A stretch of DNA of 64,000 nucleotides, taken from Taeniopygia guttata (taxonomy: Eukaryota > Chordata > Aves > Passeriformes > Estrildidae). Position 1 is the first letter of the stretch; every line of letters starts with the position of its first letter. The DNA lies in the NCBI RefSeq assembly GCF_048771995.1, contig NC_133063.1, positions 22,073,063 through 22,137,062 of the forward strand. Direction: 5' to 3'. The notes beneath the pieces were generated by a model. That model was not told where the DNA came from. It saw only the letters and a list, made by a program, of their open reading frames with translations, and searched no databases. Both the position numbers and the translations under genes were made by a program. Positions 24,176-37,500 of the stretch are shown here, piece by piece.

Positions 24176-25289
24176 CTTCTCCTCATGCTGGGCCTTCACC
24201 GGGCCGTGGCCCTCTGGAGGTCATTTAGCCTGGCACCCCCTGAGCAAATCCCTCAGGGTTTGTCCAGGCGGCTTTGGAGTGTTCTTAGGGAAGGAGGCTC
24301 CTCAGGTTCTCTGGGCAGCCAGCGCCCACCGAGGTGCACTGCTGGCGGGGCCGCAGCGGTGAAGGTTTGGAGCCTTTAGAGCTGTTACTGCTTTTGTTAG
24401 AAGTGGGAAGAAAGGGATTTCGCGGGAATGAAAAGCAGTTCCTCTGTAACAGTTTGCGTGAAACCACGCATGGGTGTTGGCTAGATTGGGGCATACGAGA
24501 AGGTAATTTTTTGTCTTAAAACTAATAATGATTTTTTTTCTTACATATGGGCACTGTTTTTCTTCTGTAATAGTGGTTATTTTCTGAAATGGTTTTTATT
24601 CACAGCAAATTAGGTAATGGAGCGGTAACAGAAAACAAGTAACTAATCTTGTTAAAATCCTGCTTTCATTCAGAGCAGTGAAATAAGGTGGGGGTGTGAT
24701 TGCTCTGCAGAGGCAGCCTGTGTGGGGAGCAGCACTTGGGGAAAGCCTGTGCTCTTCTAGCTAACGGACCTGATGAGTCCATGGGATATGTGGAGTGTCT
24801 GGATGGAGTGGTTTAAAACACCACGAGTACAAAAATGCTCTGACTCTGTCTTGTGTAGCCCAGAGGCTGAACATGTGTTCTGGTGCCAGCAGGAAGGAGG
24901 AGGGAGAAGTGGAAGCAGACCGAGCAGTTCCTGAGAAGGCAGAGAGCAGCGAGCCCAGCCTGATCCACCCCCTGCCACGCTGCCGGAGCTACATCCCTCC
25001 CGAGGACCTGCAGAGCTGCCTGGAGTGCCACGTCAGGGAGGTCTTCGGGCCCTCTGTTCCCGAGGACTGGCAGCAGGCTCCCCTGCAGGAGAACAGGCTG
25101 AAGTATCGCCTGCTGGCCCGGCTGGCAGCAGAGCTGGGACATGCTGTCCCCAACTCGCAGCTGCACCGCGTGCGCTGCGCCGGGGACGTGCTGGGCTTCT
25201 ACCGCACCCCCGTAAAGGACAGCACCGAGATCGATGAACTCGCAGCTGCAGAGCTGCCCCCGAACCTGAAAATCATCTGGCAGCAGTGA
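24042..25289 (+). CDS. MRPL50: Mitochondrial ribosomal protein L50 (mL50), two coding exons
   Basis: Exons 24042-24139 and 24890-25289 join to about 165 residues (human MRPL50 has 158). It is a component of the mitochondrial large ribosomal subunit. The N terminus is alanine- and arginine-rich without acidic residues until position 19, as expected of a mitochondrial targeting peptide. The second exon contains the conserved core: YIPPEDLQSCLE, VREVFG, KYRLLARLAAELGH, VPNSQLH, DVLGFY and the C-terminal LPPNLKIIW, each matching the human protein at the same spacing. It is transcribed from the CpG island just upstream and converges with PLPPR1. The exon 2 acceptor is not certain; see the finding on phase. 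Confidence 0.92.
24140..24889 (+). other. MRPL50: MRPL50 intron
   Basis: A 750-base intron. Its first half reads as open frames because of G+C richness, but these do not match MRPL50. Confidence 0.7.
24890..25289 (+). CDS. MRPL50: MRPL50 exon 2, ribosomal core
   Basis: It begins after GCCAG at 24885-24889, or after the tandem CAG at 24890-24892; both keep phase 2 from exon 1 and give WGGRSRKEE or WGGRRKEE, against human FWSRFRKEKE. It ends at TGA 25287-25289. Confidence 0.85.
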
Positions 25290-25570
25290 GTCCCCCCACA
25301 GAGCATTCCTGTGCCTGTAGGGCAGCAGGAGAGCCCTCTGGTTGGGGTGAAATCTGTGACTTTCAGTAATAGAAGTTCATTGAAATCACTGAATAATGGT
25401 GGAGAGCCCTATAAAATCAGCTGCTATTGAGGCATCTTGTTGAATTCTCCAATGCTTGTTAAGGGCCCCATTTTTTAAGTTCTTTGAGTGTTAGTTTTTC
25501 TTCCCAGCTAACTGATGAGGCAGGTCTGCTTTTAATTGGAGGAGGCAAGCAGTGAAGTCAGGAGGACAAG

Positions 25571-25576
25571 AAAATA
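25571..25576 (+). terminator. MRPL50: MRPL50 poly(A) signal
   Basis: The first AATAAA downstream of the stop, 282 bases away, which gives a short 3' UTR typical for this gene class. Confidence 0.55.
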
Positions 25577-28524
25577 AACAGTCTGAGAAATGCATGGTAC
25601 TTCCTGAGTGTTTTCTATGAAACAACTTGTTTCCAGTGAGGTTGAAAGTCTATGTGATCTTTCTGGGAGTAATCAGAAATGTCCTGGTTGTACCGCTCCA
25701 ACTTCCCCTGGTTTCTTTCAGTGTGCAGATGCATGAAGCACACTCAGGCACTGCTGCTTTTGTTTATTTACAGTACTCAGTTATCTTAACTGAGCAAACG
25801 TCTCAAGTACTGCTTTCTTCTCAAAAGCTCTGAAGAAATTTAGGAAATGCTTTCTTTCTCCTTTTGACTATTGGAGAATGACAGAATAGTGTAAGTGTAC
25901 ACCTACATGTTCCACTATGGGGTGAACTGGGGGTGAGTGCACTGGGGATGTTTCACTGATCACCATGGAAGGCTGAATGTTCACAAATCCCTCCTCTGTA
26001 GCTTATGGGAAACCACAGTGTGACAAATGGCTAACTCTCATCTTGTTGGCTTCAGAGGCTGTTTAGGAGCAGTGAATTGGAAGTTACTTTTTTGTGAAAT
26101 TATGTCCTTCCATCAAAATCAGAGATACCTGTGCCTCCTTGTTTCATCTTTAAAATTCGCTATCTGGGAAAACACTTCAGTTGTAGTTGCACTTTGTTCT
26201 CATTCCCCTTTTTGTGTCTCTCCAAGGATGTAACTTTGATAGCTCATGTAATGTGATCAGAACAGAGTGAAAAACAGGACTGGGAATTGGGAGAGGCAAG
26301 GAAGGAGCTGGACAGCAGCTTGTCTTGTGTTTTGCTGTGTCTGAGTTCAGTCAAACTGCCATTTCCCTGATCCCAGACGTACCAGTCTCTTGGAGGTGCA
26401 GACCTCATGCTTCCTTCAGCACAGGAAGCTGCAGGGAATGGAGTACAAGGGAAGAGATCAAACACATGGGTGTTTGAGATGCAAAACATTTAACTGCTTG
26501 TAACAAGCTGAAAAAGCAGAAATCTGAAATGACATTGAAGTCCTGCACACAGCACATGTGCCATGGAAGGGCAAGATTTTTAGATGCTTAATCACTTTAT
26601 CCCTGGGCTTTTAAATATTTGTCACTTCAGTTGAATTTAATTACAAATAAATAAATAAATAGAAGCCCTGCCCATGCATCTTTCTTTGTTTTAGGCCAGA
26701 GCAGTAGTGAAGATCACAAGAAAGTGTGAAGAAGCCAGCTTGGGAGGCTATTTCTTAATGAAATTACTCAGAACAGATTTTTCCCTTTGGAATTTTGATT
26801 ACAGCTGCAGTGAGGAACCCAGAACACTTGGCAAAGGCTCCTCATGGCCACAGAAAGCATGGCCCAAGTCTGATCCTTATATTCCTAAGCCAGAAGCAGG
26901 AATCAGAAGAAGGAAGAAACACCACACAACCAGACACAGGCATTCCAGATTTTCTTTGTGTCATAGGCAAATGAAAGACTGGCTCATGTGTTTGCTTGTT
27001 TGATAATTTTTTTTTTTTTGCTTCTGTTTTGGAAAAAATATACAAAAAAAAAAAAAAAAAAGCTGAGAAGAACCTACATGGAAATGTGAGGTAAACATTC
27101 CAGTAAAAGTACAAAGGCTCCATTCTTTAAAGGAGACACACAGCAGTTATCACCATGCTAGAAGAATGAGATGCAGGAAAATCCTAGAAACAGTGAAAAA
27201 TCATTTAATGAAGCCTTTGCCCTAGTTCTAACTATTGTAAATGGGATTATTTTTGTTGTTCTTCCCATCTCCAACCCATACTGAGTTGTCTTCATAATGC
27301 TTAGACAAAGTTATTGAATTGTAAAATAGCAGTTTTGATATAAATTCTGTATGGCAGAATTTACAAAAAAAATGCAGACTGCTACTACAGACTCAGATTT
27401 CTTTCTTTCTTTCTTTTATTTCTTTTGTCTTCTTCTGTCTTTCCTTTTCTTTCAGTCTTTTTTTTTTTTGACTTGTCAAAGCCCCTCAGGAAAAAAAAAT
27501 ACATTTTGGGCAGCAAAACTGGCTTCTTGGCTATGCCAATTTGAATGCCAAGGAATGCCACCCTGGTTTAGGAGTGGTGCCACTTTTCCTTTGCAGCAGT
27601 GTCACTAGTTACCCCACAAATCTATGATGAAATGATGAAACACTTACAGCGCAGCCGGAGCCCCACAGTGGTGGCTGTATATCCCCATAGTCAATTCCTG
27701 AAGCCAGATTTCACTGGGAGCTTTAGCTGGGCCTCGGGGAGGAATGAGGGTCTAGGGAGATGATAATAGTCAGCTCACATGCTATCAGCTACTACTATAA
27801 ATTTTGATATCCTGTCTGTCTATACTGCAGACCAAGGGTGTTGTTCTAGTTATTCTTCAATAACTGGCACAACCACCCACACCAGAACAATCAGGCTTTG
27901 ATTCAGTGAGGTGCTTAAGAACATGCTTCTAGTCTGGGAACTGGGTGGTAACTGAAGTCCATTAACTCCTAGAAAACACTTAAGTAGCTCACTGAATCCA
28001 GGATGGATTTTTGTTTCTTGTCGATAGTATTATTCAGGTTAGATTCCTGATCACTGTTGTTTTAATATTAATTAAATATATGCAATTGCTGCAGATCCAT
28101 GCTGAGTTTACTCAGATGAGAATCTGACCTAGAACTTCTTACGGTAAGAAAAGGTAAAAGTGAATTTTTCCCTCCCAAGATATATAAATTCAAAACTGAG
28201 AAGAAAAAAAATTGTGTACAAATATCACATAACAACATCAACAATTCCATAGATGTAGTTCCTCAGTGCACACTTGAAACAAGAAAAGGGGTTTTTTTTG
28301 TTCTTTTTCTGTTTTGCTTTTAAAGTCTAGCATAATAATATTAAAGCTGACAAAAAATCAGGGCAAGCTACATCACTTCCTCATACAAAAAAAGTACAAA
28401 ACATTAGCCTCTAACTAGACATAACATAATACTAGTCATCACAGTTAGACATTTAGTAACTGTGTGTCTTGAAGTATTTTACTGGAGGGTAGTAAAAAAT
28501 AGCTTCAGCTGCCGATCTCCCATC
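25577..28524. other. MRPL50-PLPPR1 tail-to-tail interval, includes PLPPR1 3' UTR
   Basis: No exon of another gene was recognised. In mammals BAAT lies between MRPL50 and PLPPR1; I see no BAAT-like acyltransferase or hydrolase coding segment. The right part must hold the PLPPR1 3' UTR (- strand). A candidate - strand AATAAA is at 27415-27420 within a pyrimidine-rich stretch, which would make a 1.1-kb UTR. Simple sequence here includes (AAAT)n near 26645 and A-runs near 27042-27060. Confidence 0.45.
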
Positions 28525-28557
28525 TCAGGTTACTTCTGTCATAGAGGCAGAGTGATT
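28525..28557 (-). CDS. PLPPR1: PLPPR1 last coding exon, residues 316-325
   Basis: Only 33 coding bases: Asn-His-Ser-Ala-Ser-Met-Thr-Glu-Val-Thr and TGA (28527-28525). The acceptor is CTTTGCAG ending at 28558. The ten residues equal the human C terminus, so this very small exon is secure. Confidence 0.93.
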   Translation of the reverse strand, partial: NHSASMTEVT

Positions 28558-31500
28558 CTGCAAAGAGGAAAAGGCACACACATGAATGTTTGTATACAAC
28601 AGTCTAGCACTGACATAATCTACTAGTATGCAAAAGCAGTGGGAAAAACCCTCACTCATAAAACTTGCATTGTAGATCTATGGTCAATAATTATACCATA
28701 TATTATAACTAATTATAATTATACCGGTTCTTAATTATAATTTAAGAAAATTATCTTGTTGATTTCAGTTAGATCAACAGTTAAAGTTCAGTCCCTACCT
28801 GCACTTCACAGTCCAGTAGCTATAAACAGTTGACTGGACAAAATATTTCTCACAGCTCATGAATATTTTCACCTGCTCAGCCCTTCTGTCTACACAACAC
28901 AATGTAGATATATAAGTAGCACTTAGTTTCTGGACTATAAACCCATCAAGAGAACATCTAATGCACACAGTTCTGCAGATTTAGTGGAAAGACTTCCAGT
29001 AAATCTTTACCTAATCAAAATTGACTTTTCAATTAAGCAAAGGATTTCCAGACATTAGAGACAGTATATTTCCCTTAAAAAAAAAAAATCCTCTTTTCAG
29101 TTTATTTCAGAAAGACTTAACAAAACTCGCTATTGATCTTTCCACACATCATGTGTGGAAGTTCAATTTGAAGACCAGTAAAGGAAGTTCAATTTGAAGA
29201 CCAAGTAAATTACATCAGTTTATTTCAGATAACTCATCAGTTACAATTTATCCTTGTTCCTAGAATTTCTGGCAGGTTGCATTTACCTGTCTGTTTTGAA
29301 AAGACTGGGTCTGATGCAGTTATGCCAACACAAGCCATTTAAATTGTCGATATTCCCACCAGCTTTTTTTTTTGCAGGCTTGAAAGAATGCTAATAATTT
29401 TTCTTTGGATGACTTAAAAAAAATGTATGATTTCTTCTTACTATAGAAGATACCAAACAGTAATAAGGATACAACACCTAATCTCTGTAATATTTTTATT
29501 ACAGAATAAAACAGACTAGTTTATCCTCAGGAAAGAGTAAATCCTTCATACATCCCAAAAGTTTTCTAGAATATAAATAGGCAGAATTATTTTTATTTTT
29601 TTCTCAGTTTTCTATTCTTCTAAGGAAACCTTTGTGAGGCATGTGAAATCTTATTTCTTTAGCTGTGGACATGTATGGGAGCAGAAGATCTATAGTATTT
29701 GGTAGGATAAATCCGTTAAAACAAACTCTGCTGTGACGCAGATTCACTCTGTTCCATGGGCTTGAAAGGAGGCATATGTAGTCAGGTACAAAACTACTTT
29801 TTACTCTGATGCAACAGAAAATGTGCTTGGTGATGGTCTGGGTAAGAGATTTACAGTACCTGTGCACTCAGTGTCTCTAGAGGACTTTCCACCCTGGGAA
29901 AAGCCATTAGTGGCATTCCTCGTGGGTCTTCAGGCTTCGGTTTAGAAGGAGCTGCATGACTGCCCTTAAAATTATGGACAACACATATCCCCTGTGCAAT
30001 GCAGAAAAAAACCAGAGTGAGGTCAGTGTGTTCCCTCCCCAGGAAAAATTTGACAAGGGAATGAATTACTATTTGGGACACAACTGAAAGAATTTAAATG
30101 GGGTTTGGGTTCAAGGCATCATCTGTGTCAGCCTTGGGATGCAGTGTAGTTACTGACGTGCTGGGCATGATGGACTGCTTTGGTGATGGACCATTCTCAC
30201 ACTGGACACAGCAGAAACCCCCAGGTATGCCTTATCATCCCAGAACCACAGACTACCCAAATAAAGCCTTTAACTGGCTAAATACTCCCTTCAGACTCTT
30301 TGTCATTTCCAAAAAGTGAACATGCTCTGTAGATGGCTGAACCTCCCTCACATCTGGATGGCATAATGTGGCATCATTCCTGCATGCTTCTAGCATCACT
30401 ACTGTTGTGTTTATCCTTGATTTGTATATTTATCCCTTATGCATGACTAGACTCACACCACCCACGTGGTGATGGTGATGCCAGTAAGAGCAACCGTGCA
30501 CAGCAGTGGGTAGCTTGAGGACACAGAAAAAAGAAGGTACACAGGAGCTGACACATTTACTGGTGGAGTGAGTCCTGCAGACAGCTCCTTGCTGGCTGTT
30601 GCCCTTCACTGCCATAGACCCGAGCAAGAAGCAGGCTGCAGCCTGGGTGGATCCTGTGCCAGCAGGATCAGTGCCAGAGATCTGACAACACCCCTCTGGG
30701 GAGACCCTTTCCACCACTCTGAAATTCAGCTTGTGACACTTGCAGGGTGCCAGAAGGTCTTCAAGGTCAAAATACAGCTGGGGACAGGCTGTCACTGCCA
30801 CCAACAGGTACTGAGAGCACAGACACTGTCCTGGCCTGATAGATGGGGCAGCTGCCTCTTAAATTGCATGGGTGAGATTTAAACTGCCTTTCCCAGCAGG
30901 AACCAGACAAAGTATTCACATTAAAGTCAAGGAGATTCAGGTCAGAGGCTGTAGACATCTTTTTATCTGAAATGAGCACAGGAATAAATGACGCTTGAAG
31001 GTTTGTTGATGCTTTTTCAAGTACAGAGTAGGAAAAAGAGTGACAGGACAATCAAGATTTAAGGGATCTTTGAAACCTAATCCCTCCTGATTACAGGGAT
31101 AAAGTGTCTGTTGCTATGCAGTGGATAGTTTTGAGGCATATTTTGATTAAATGGAACCAGGCACATTTCTTGGTAATATTGAGAGTGACCTGGACTGCTT
31201 GCTGTGTAAGTAAATCCTCAGCAAGAGACCTATCACCAAACAAAACATTTAAACCACACAGCCCATAGGTGAGACAGTTACATTCAGAGTCTGGAGAGAT
31301 TCTCTTCCTAGATTCTGTGGGAAGGCCTTTGATATATTTTAGTATGTATGTGAGGGGGGAACCATTTCAGCTTTTACCTAAAAGATGCAAAGGGAGGTAG
31401 TTTTATCTCCAAGAGAATTTATCCTGACTTTCCCTTCTATTGTGCTTTTTTTATAGTCTGAAACAAAACTGAGAACCAGGATCACAGCTCAGAGCTCCAG

Positions 31501-34500
31501 ATAACACCCTGTACCTTACATTTTTGCCAAATACAACAAACACAGAGGGGTTTTGCAACACAGAGAAGGAATCTCAAGCACACCCTCCTTTTGATATTGA
31601 AATCTACACCACCTTTTGTAGCATTTTCCAGGACAGATCAAGTAAGAACTTGGAGAGTAATTCAAATAATTGAACTATATAAAATTTAAAAATGCTACCA
31701 AATTAGACTCGCCAATTAGTATGAACCTGATTTCATATTAGGATTTTCTTTGATAATACTTTTAATTAGATGGGGCTATAATTAGATCTTGCAGGCTACA
31801 AGTGATTGCAATTGTTTTGTTTTGCTTTGGGGGTTTGTTTGTTTTGTTGTTGTTTTTTTTTTTAAACTGTGGTATATTTAAAGGGAACACAGAAAGACTG
31901 ATGGACTTACCAGAAACAAGGCTACAGCACTCCCCAAGATGAAGCCTGCGATCACGTCTGAACAGTGGTTTCGATACTCAGACACTCGATTTAGCCCAGT
32001 GAGGAAGGCAGCACACAGGGTTCCCAGACACAGCACAGGCTTGGCTAGCCTGCTGCTCTTTGTTTTAATAGTGCTTGTGATGTACATCTGTAAGAAAGGG
32101 CAAACCAAAAATAAAAAGGGGTTCCACCAGAAATGCATCTATCCTACCCAGACAAATCCTAAATCAGTAAAGATGTGACAAACCTCATAATTCATTAAAA
32201 AGAAAAAAAAAGCACTGGAAAATGGAGGAAGAGGTTTCAGGTAATTCAGAGAACAATTGTAGGAGTACAAACACAATACTATTAAACGATGTGAAATATC
32301 CTCTTGCATTTACATGCTGGACCTTTTCTGAGCAGTTATGCACAGGCTCAGCTTTAGTGATTTTGTGCAACAACCAGTTCATATGGTGGCAAACACACAC
32401 TCTGAATGCACACAACTAAATGCTGCAAAGGGACTCAGGAGTTCAGGCTTATACTAGTGCAGAAATTGTAATGTGCAGAAGATGGAGTGCTTAGAATCTG
32501 TATGAACTAACTGCTCCAGTTTCCTAGATGGTTTTAATTTTAAGGAACAGAGAACACTGAGAGAAACCATTCCAGCCATTTCCCCTGCAAGATGAAAGGA
32601 AACACACAGTGTGACAGAGGTTTCTTTCAAAACAAAGTTGATTTTGAGAATGTAATTCTGGAGCATGAAGTTTCACTGTTCTTCAAATATTTTTAAACTA
32701 ATCCCACATGATTCTGGCAGTTTATTGGGAATTTTTTTAATACATTCTGACAGAGAGTAAAAATATGTGGCTCACAGTTAGCAACCTGTCATTTGTGCCA
32801 GAGCCACAAAATAAGAAAGATGAAGCAAACTGAGCCTGATGGCAAAGCAATTAATTAAAATCCTTTTCAGACAACAAGTATGTAAGCCTACATGATTTCC
32901 AAAGCTTTACTAATTTGAGATGTTGATGCTTGCTTTGTTTTCCACACCTGAACCTGACTACAGCAAATGCCTTATGACAGCTAACAGTGAGCACTAGGCT
33001 GCAACCTTGCCCTAGTCTTGGCTGGCAGGTTAAGCTGTACCTATCACCAAAACTCACATTAAGGTTCTTTGACAATAGGGAAAAAAAAATAATCAAATCA
33101 TTGCCACTGCGTGAATAATTACCACCCACCCTTTCACCCTATGCATTCCTTCTACCCAATTCAATCGAGCAATAGGGAGCCAGATTGCTTTCCTGTTTCC
33201 CACCGAAGCACCACTGCTGTTTACAGAGTCCGAAGGAAAACCCGTCACTTCTTTAAAGTAAGAATGCAGTCCTGCTGTGACAGCTTCGAACCACAGCTGC
33301 AGGGAACAACCCACACATGCTTGTCTCCTTACAGGTATAAGATGAAGTTGGATCTTTGGGTTACCCAGATGGGAGGACTCTTTGTCACAGATGGGAAGTA
33401 TCTGTAATTGGAGTTTCACACGTCTTGGCAATAAAATGTAAACTTGTAGTAAAAAGAACATTTTTAGCAAGAAGGGTAACCAATGATGTGAACAGATTGC
33501 TGAGAAAAATCTGTTAAACTCTCGTAAGGAAGGTTTTCAACAAGACAAACTGTTTTCCCAGAAGATGGGCTCCAGTTCATCCATAAGTCACACACTATGT
33601 TCAGAAATAACTGGGAGAGCGTCTCCTTTCTGATCAGACTTTCCAATCGCTGCAGCTTGAACTTTATTGTCCAGGCCCAAAAGCCAAGATATTTTTTTAG
33701 GATTCCTATAGTGTTTACCCATATTTAGAGCATGGTTTCAGAGCTCTGTGCAAGAGACCAAAATCTCAGGCAAACCAAAACCATTTTGTTTCCTACATAC
33801 AGCAAGTGTTTTTGAAAATTTCCCACAATGCTATCCATAGAGTTAATTTATTTACAAAACTCTAAATGTCAAAACCAGAAACGAGGAAAGACATGAATAT
33901 AAAAACATGTCTAGAACATATTAAAAAATAAATTACACATGATTTAACCATATAATTTGTCTGTTCAGCTTTTTTGCTGTGATCTTATCAGTAGTATCAA
34001 GTAATGTATTTAGCAATATGCAGTGTGTGATAGCAGCATTTATCCCATATGATTCCTCTCCCACGTTTTTCAGAGAGACAAAATCATAGACAAAGGAGGC
34101 TTTTTTATCTGCAAGTTTAAAATAGGCATATACATTTTTATATTTATATGCAAATATATACATATTTTTAGAACACGTTACATCTATAATGAGAAAGGCA
34201 GAGTGGAAGAAACGTATCTTGCCCCTTCAGTAGAAAGTGAGGAGATTTGTGACAGTTTATTTTCCTTAGAGAATTCAAAATTTCATACCAGTATTGCAAA
34301 AGTTTGTGTCCTAGAAGTTTTACGGACAATGTTTTCTTTTACCATAGAGATACTACAGTATAAGAGCAGCAGAACCTTTGAAAACAATGCTCAGTGCAGC
34401 TGCTCATGGTGCCAAGGCCTTGAATTGATCAGGGTTGCAGCAAGTATTTGCTGTAGTGTCCTCTGCTATTCAGCATTTCCAAATCTTGGAGGATTCATGT

Positions 34501-37500
34501 CCAAGAGCAGAGACCCAGAGAAGTTGATTTTAGTCATGGGGTGGATTGTGGTGGCTGCAGTATGAACTGAGAAATGCTCATTAAGCCTCGACCTTGACAA
34601 ACTGCACCTGGATTAAGCCCATGTTGAACGAATCAAAGGCACTGTCTGTTCCCAGGATCTAACAAGTATCTAACAAGCACCTGGTTTTTAAGTAACAGCC
34701 TTGGAAATTTATTTTTCTTGCCTGAATAACAAACCAAATGGTTGTTATCATATTTTTCTTAAACAAACCTTCAAAGGAAGTTACTGACTGATTTTGTGGC
34801 TACAGTGGAAAATTCCCACTCTCTTGGGGTCATCTAAACAAAGAGTCCAAAGTGAGATTTTTTTATGCTCTTGACTCCCAGAAGACAAGGGGGTAATGTG
34901 TATGTCTCAAACACTGATAAATGGATGGACGTGGAGGCAACCAAGGTCTGTTGGAAATAACCAAGGATTGTTGTTATTAACAGGGCCATGAGAAATATCA
35001 AATTTTGGCTGGAAAAGGGGGGCCAGAGATAGGGCATTTTTCTGTGACAAACAACCACAACACAGCACAGGAAATCGACATGGGCTACAGGGTGGGATTA
35101 AAACTACCCAAAACCCCTGAAGCCCTCCCCCCATTCCAGAAAGACTGGTAGAATGGACTGCACATGGAAATTAATTTACAGAGAAAGTGAGAAACTCATC
35201 TTTGGGGTGTGGAAACCTGCCCATAGAGAGGTGTCCTCCCAAGCCCAGGCAGTGCCACCAGGACCCTGGACATCTCACGGGCTGGACCAGTGCAGGTGGA
35301 TTGATGCTGAAACCAGGATTGACATCCTATCAGCTGGATTTGCACTGCAACCAGGAATGGTGATCTCTTTTTCTAACCATTTATTTTTAATTGGAAAAGG
35401 AACTTAAATTCATGTGAATGCACAGCCACTTGCACCAGGTACAGTGACTGCCATCTCTTCTTGTGATCATTCTGGGAGACTGATAAAACTTCTTTAGATA
35501 ACAATTTTTTTTTTTTTTTGGAAGTATGGAAGCCAGGGCTGCCACCCCTTTTTTCTTTCCCCTACTTTAGGCATACAAGATTCATTTCCACCCACAGAGA
35601 TCAGAGAAGTGATGCTTTCGGTTTTCCTCAGCTTCTTTAGATGGTAAATACAGAAAATTCTAGTTGATTAGATATAAACCCCAGGTTATAAAAAAACAAA
35701 AACAAACACCAAAAACCCAGAAAGCCAAACCAGTTACACTGGGAGTGTTTTCAGTAGCAGAGTAATGAACAAGTGAGACACCTGCACAGAATATTTGAAG
35801 TTCAGTGAAGGGAGAAGACTTTTAGATCTCATATCTCATAAGATATATATATCTCATAAGATCTAGAAGATATATACATATCTCATAAGATCTAGATCTC
35901 ATTATAAAATGAGAACCATGTCTGTGCTTATTCCATTCTCCAGCCTCCTTATGTTGTACCTGTTCTATTTTTCTTGCTCCTATGGCTAAATTCTTCAGCT
36001 TTACGCAAAACACAGCTATTACTAAGCAAATAACCTGTGTTTTATGTTCAGTAGGCCACATTATTATGCATACTAGAATCAGCAAGAGACTTCTCAAAAA
36101 TCTGTGCACAGTACAGTTATTAAGCAAAGCTGGATATGAACAATGCATTCCTTGTGTAATGCTCATTTATTCCTAGCTGACAGACAAAGAAAAGACAAGA
36201 AAACACAATTTTAGTTCTAAAAGGTGACTTCAGGCAGAGAACTGGGTTGAAATTGGACTGTGGGCTGAAATGCTTTAATGGCAAACTTTCATGACCCTGT
36301 GGCTCAGAAAGAGTTCCACGTTCTGGCTCCATCTGATATCTTCCTATGTGAGAAGTGCAGGGCCATAGCAGCTATTCCTGGAAAACTAAGCTCAGAAATA
36401 CTAAACTACTTGGGGCTTAGGCTCAGGAAGAAACACAGCGTTACCCTTCAGCTGTAGAAGTCAGCCTGTTGTAGAAAATTTGCCCTCCTAGGAAACAAAG
36501 GAGGCTGGGCAGGGAAAGTCCATGAAAGGATGTAATTAGCTTAGGACAGAACCAGGACTAAGCCTGACCCTGGAACTTCCACCTAAGAATCTATCATGGT
36601 GCAAACAGCTGCTACAACCATGTTGAGTATATTGTGGGCTGTATTTCACACAGGGTTGCACATTGTTCAGACGTAACGTGCACAAAATGTTACAGGCTTT
36701 CCAAACATTTCCCAACAAATCCTGATCAAAGGAGTTACAGTTTATTTCTCCATCATTATTCACACAACATTCAGTGCAAACAGATGGTTATTGAAACAGC
36801 AGTGGGTGGGCTCTTAATTTTAGAAGTAATAATGTGGTGTCTCATTTATCTGGTTCCAGGAGCATGGGGCAAAATACTCAGTAAATACCCTGTCTTTAAT
36901 TACTTTAAGGCTTTTCTTGCATACTTATAAGCAACAGACAGATTCTGACACTACTCCAAGTCAAGCTATAGGGAGAGAAAAGACCTAGGTTAATGCATTT
37001 TGAGCTCAGAAGCAGGTTAAGTCCTTGGATATATATGGCAAAACCACCAAGGTTTTCTGCTTTGCTAGTAAGGTTCTTGGATCAGTTTTAAAAATTGCAG
37101 AAACTTTAGCCAAGAATACAAAGGAGCAGTTGATCTGTTTCATCAGACTTCATAATTTCCTTCCTGTCTGCATGGCAGTGTCACCTTGTCAGTCTGTCAG
37201 CTGGGGTGCATTTCTCTGTGATAACAACAAAATTCTGGCACTGACTTTTATTAGAACCTTGTTTGCAATGTGAGTTCAGGTCCTAAACGACTGAAGCAAA
37301 ATTCAACATAAGTTCAGACCTTTATTGAAAGGGCAGAATTTAAATTTTAAATGTTCAACAACACATGGCATGTGAACAAATGTAGCGACCCAGAAGCTGT
37401 TTAAGGATCAGCTTCATTTTAATGCTCATGAGACAGGGGCAGGGAGAAGAGAAAACTGAATGAGAAAATCAGCAGTGAAGACAAGTTTAGGACCTCATGC

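Noticed and set aside
24158-24494. Open frames after MRPL50 exon 1
   Set aside because: They lie in the G+C-rich first half of the MRPL50 intron and have no similarity to the ribosomal protein.
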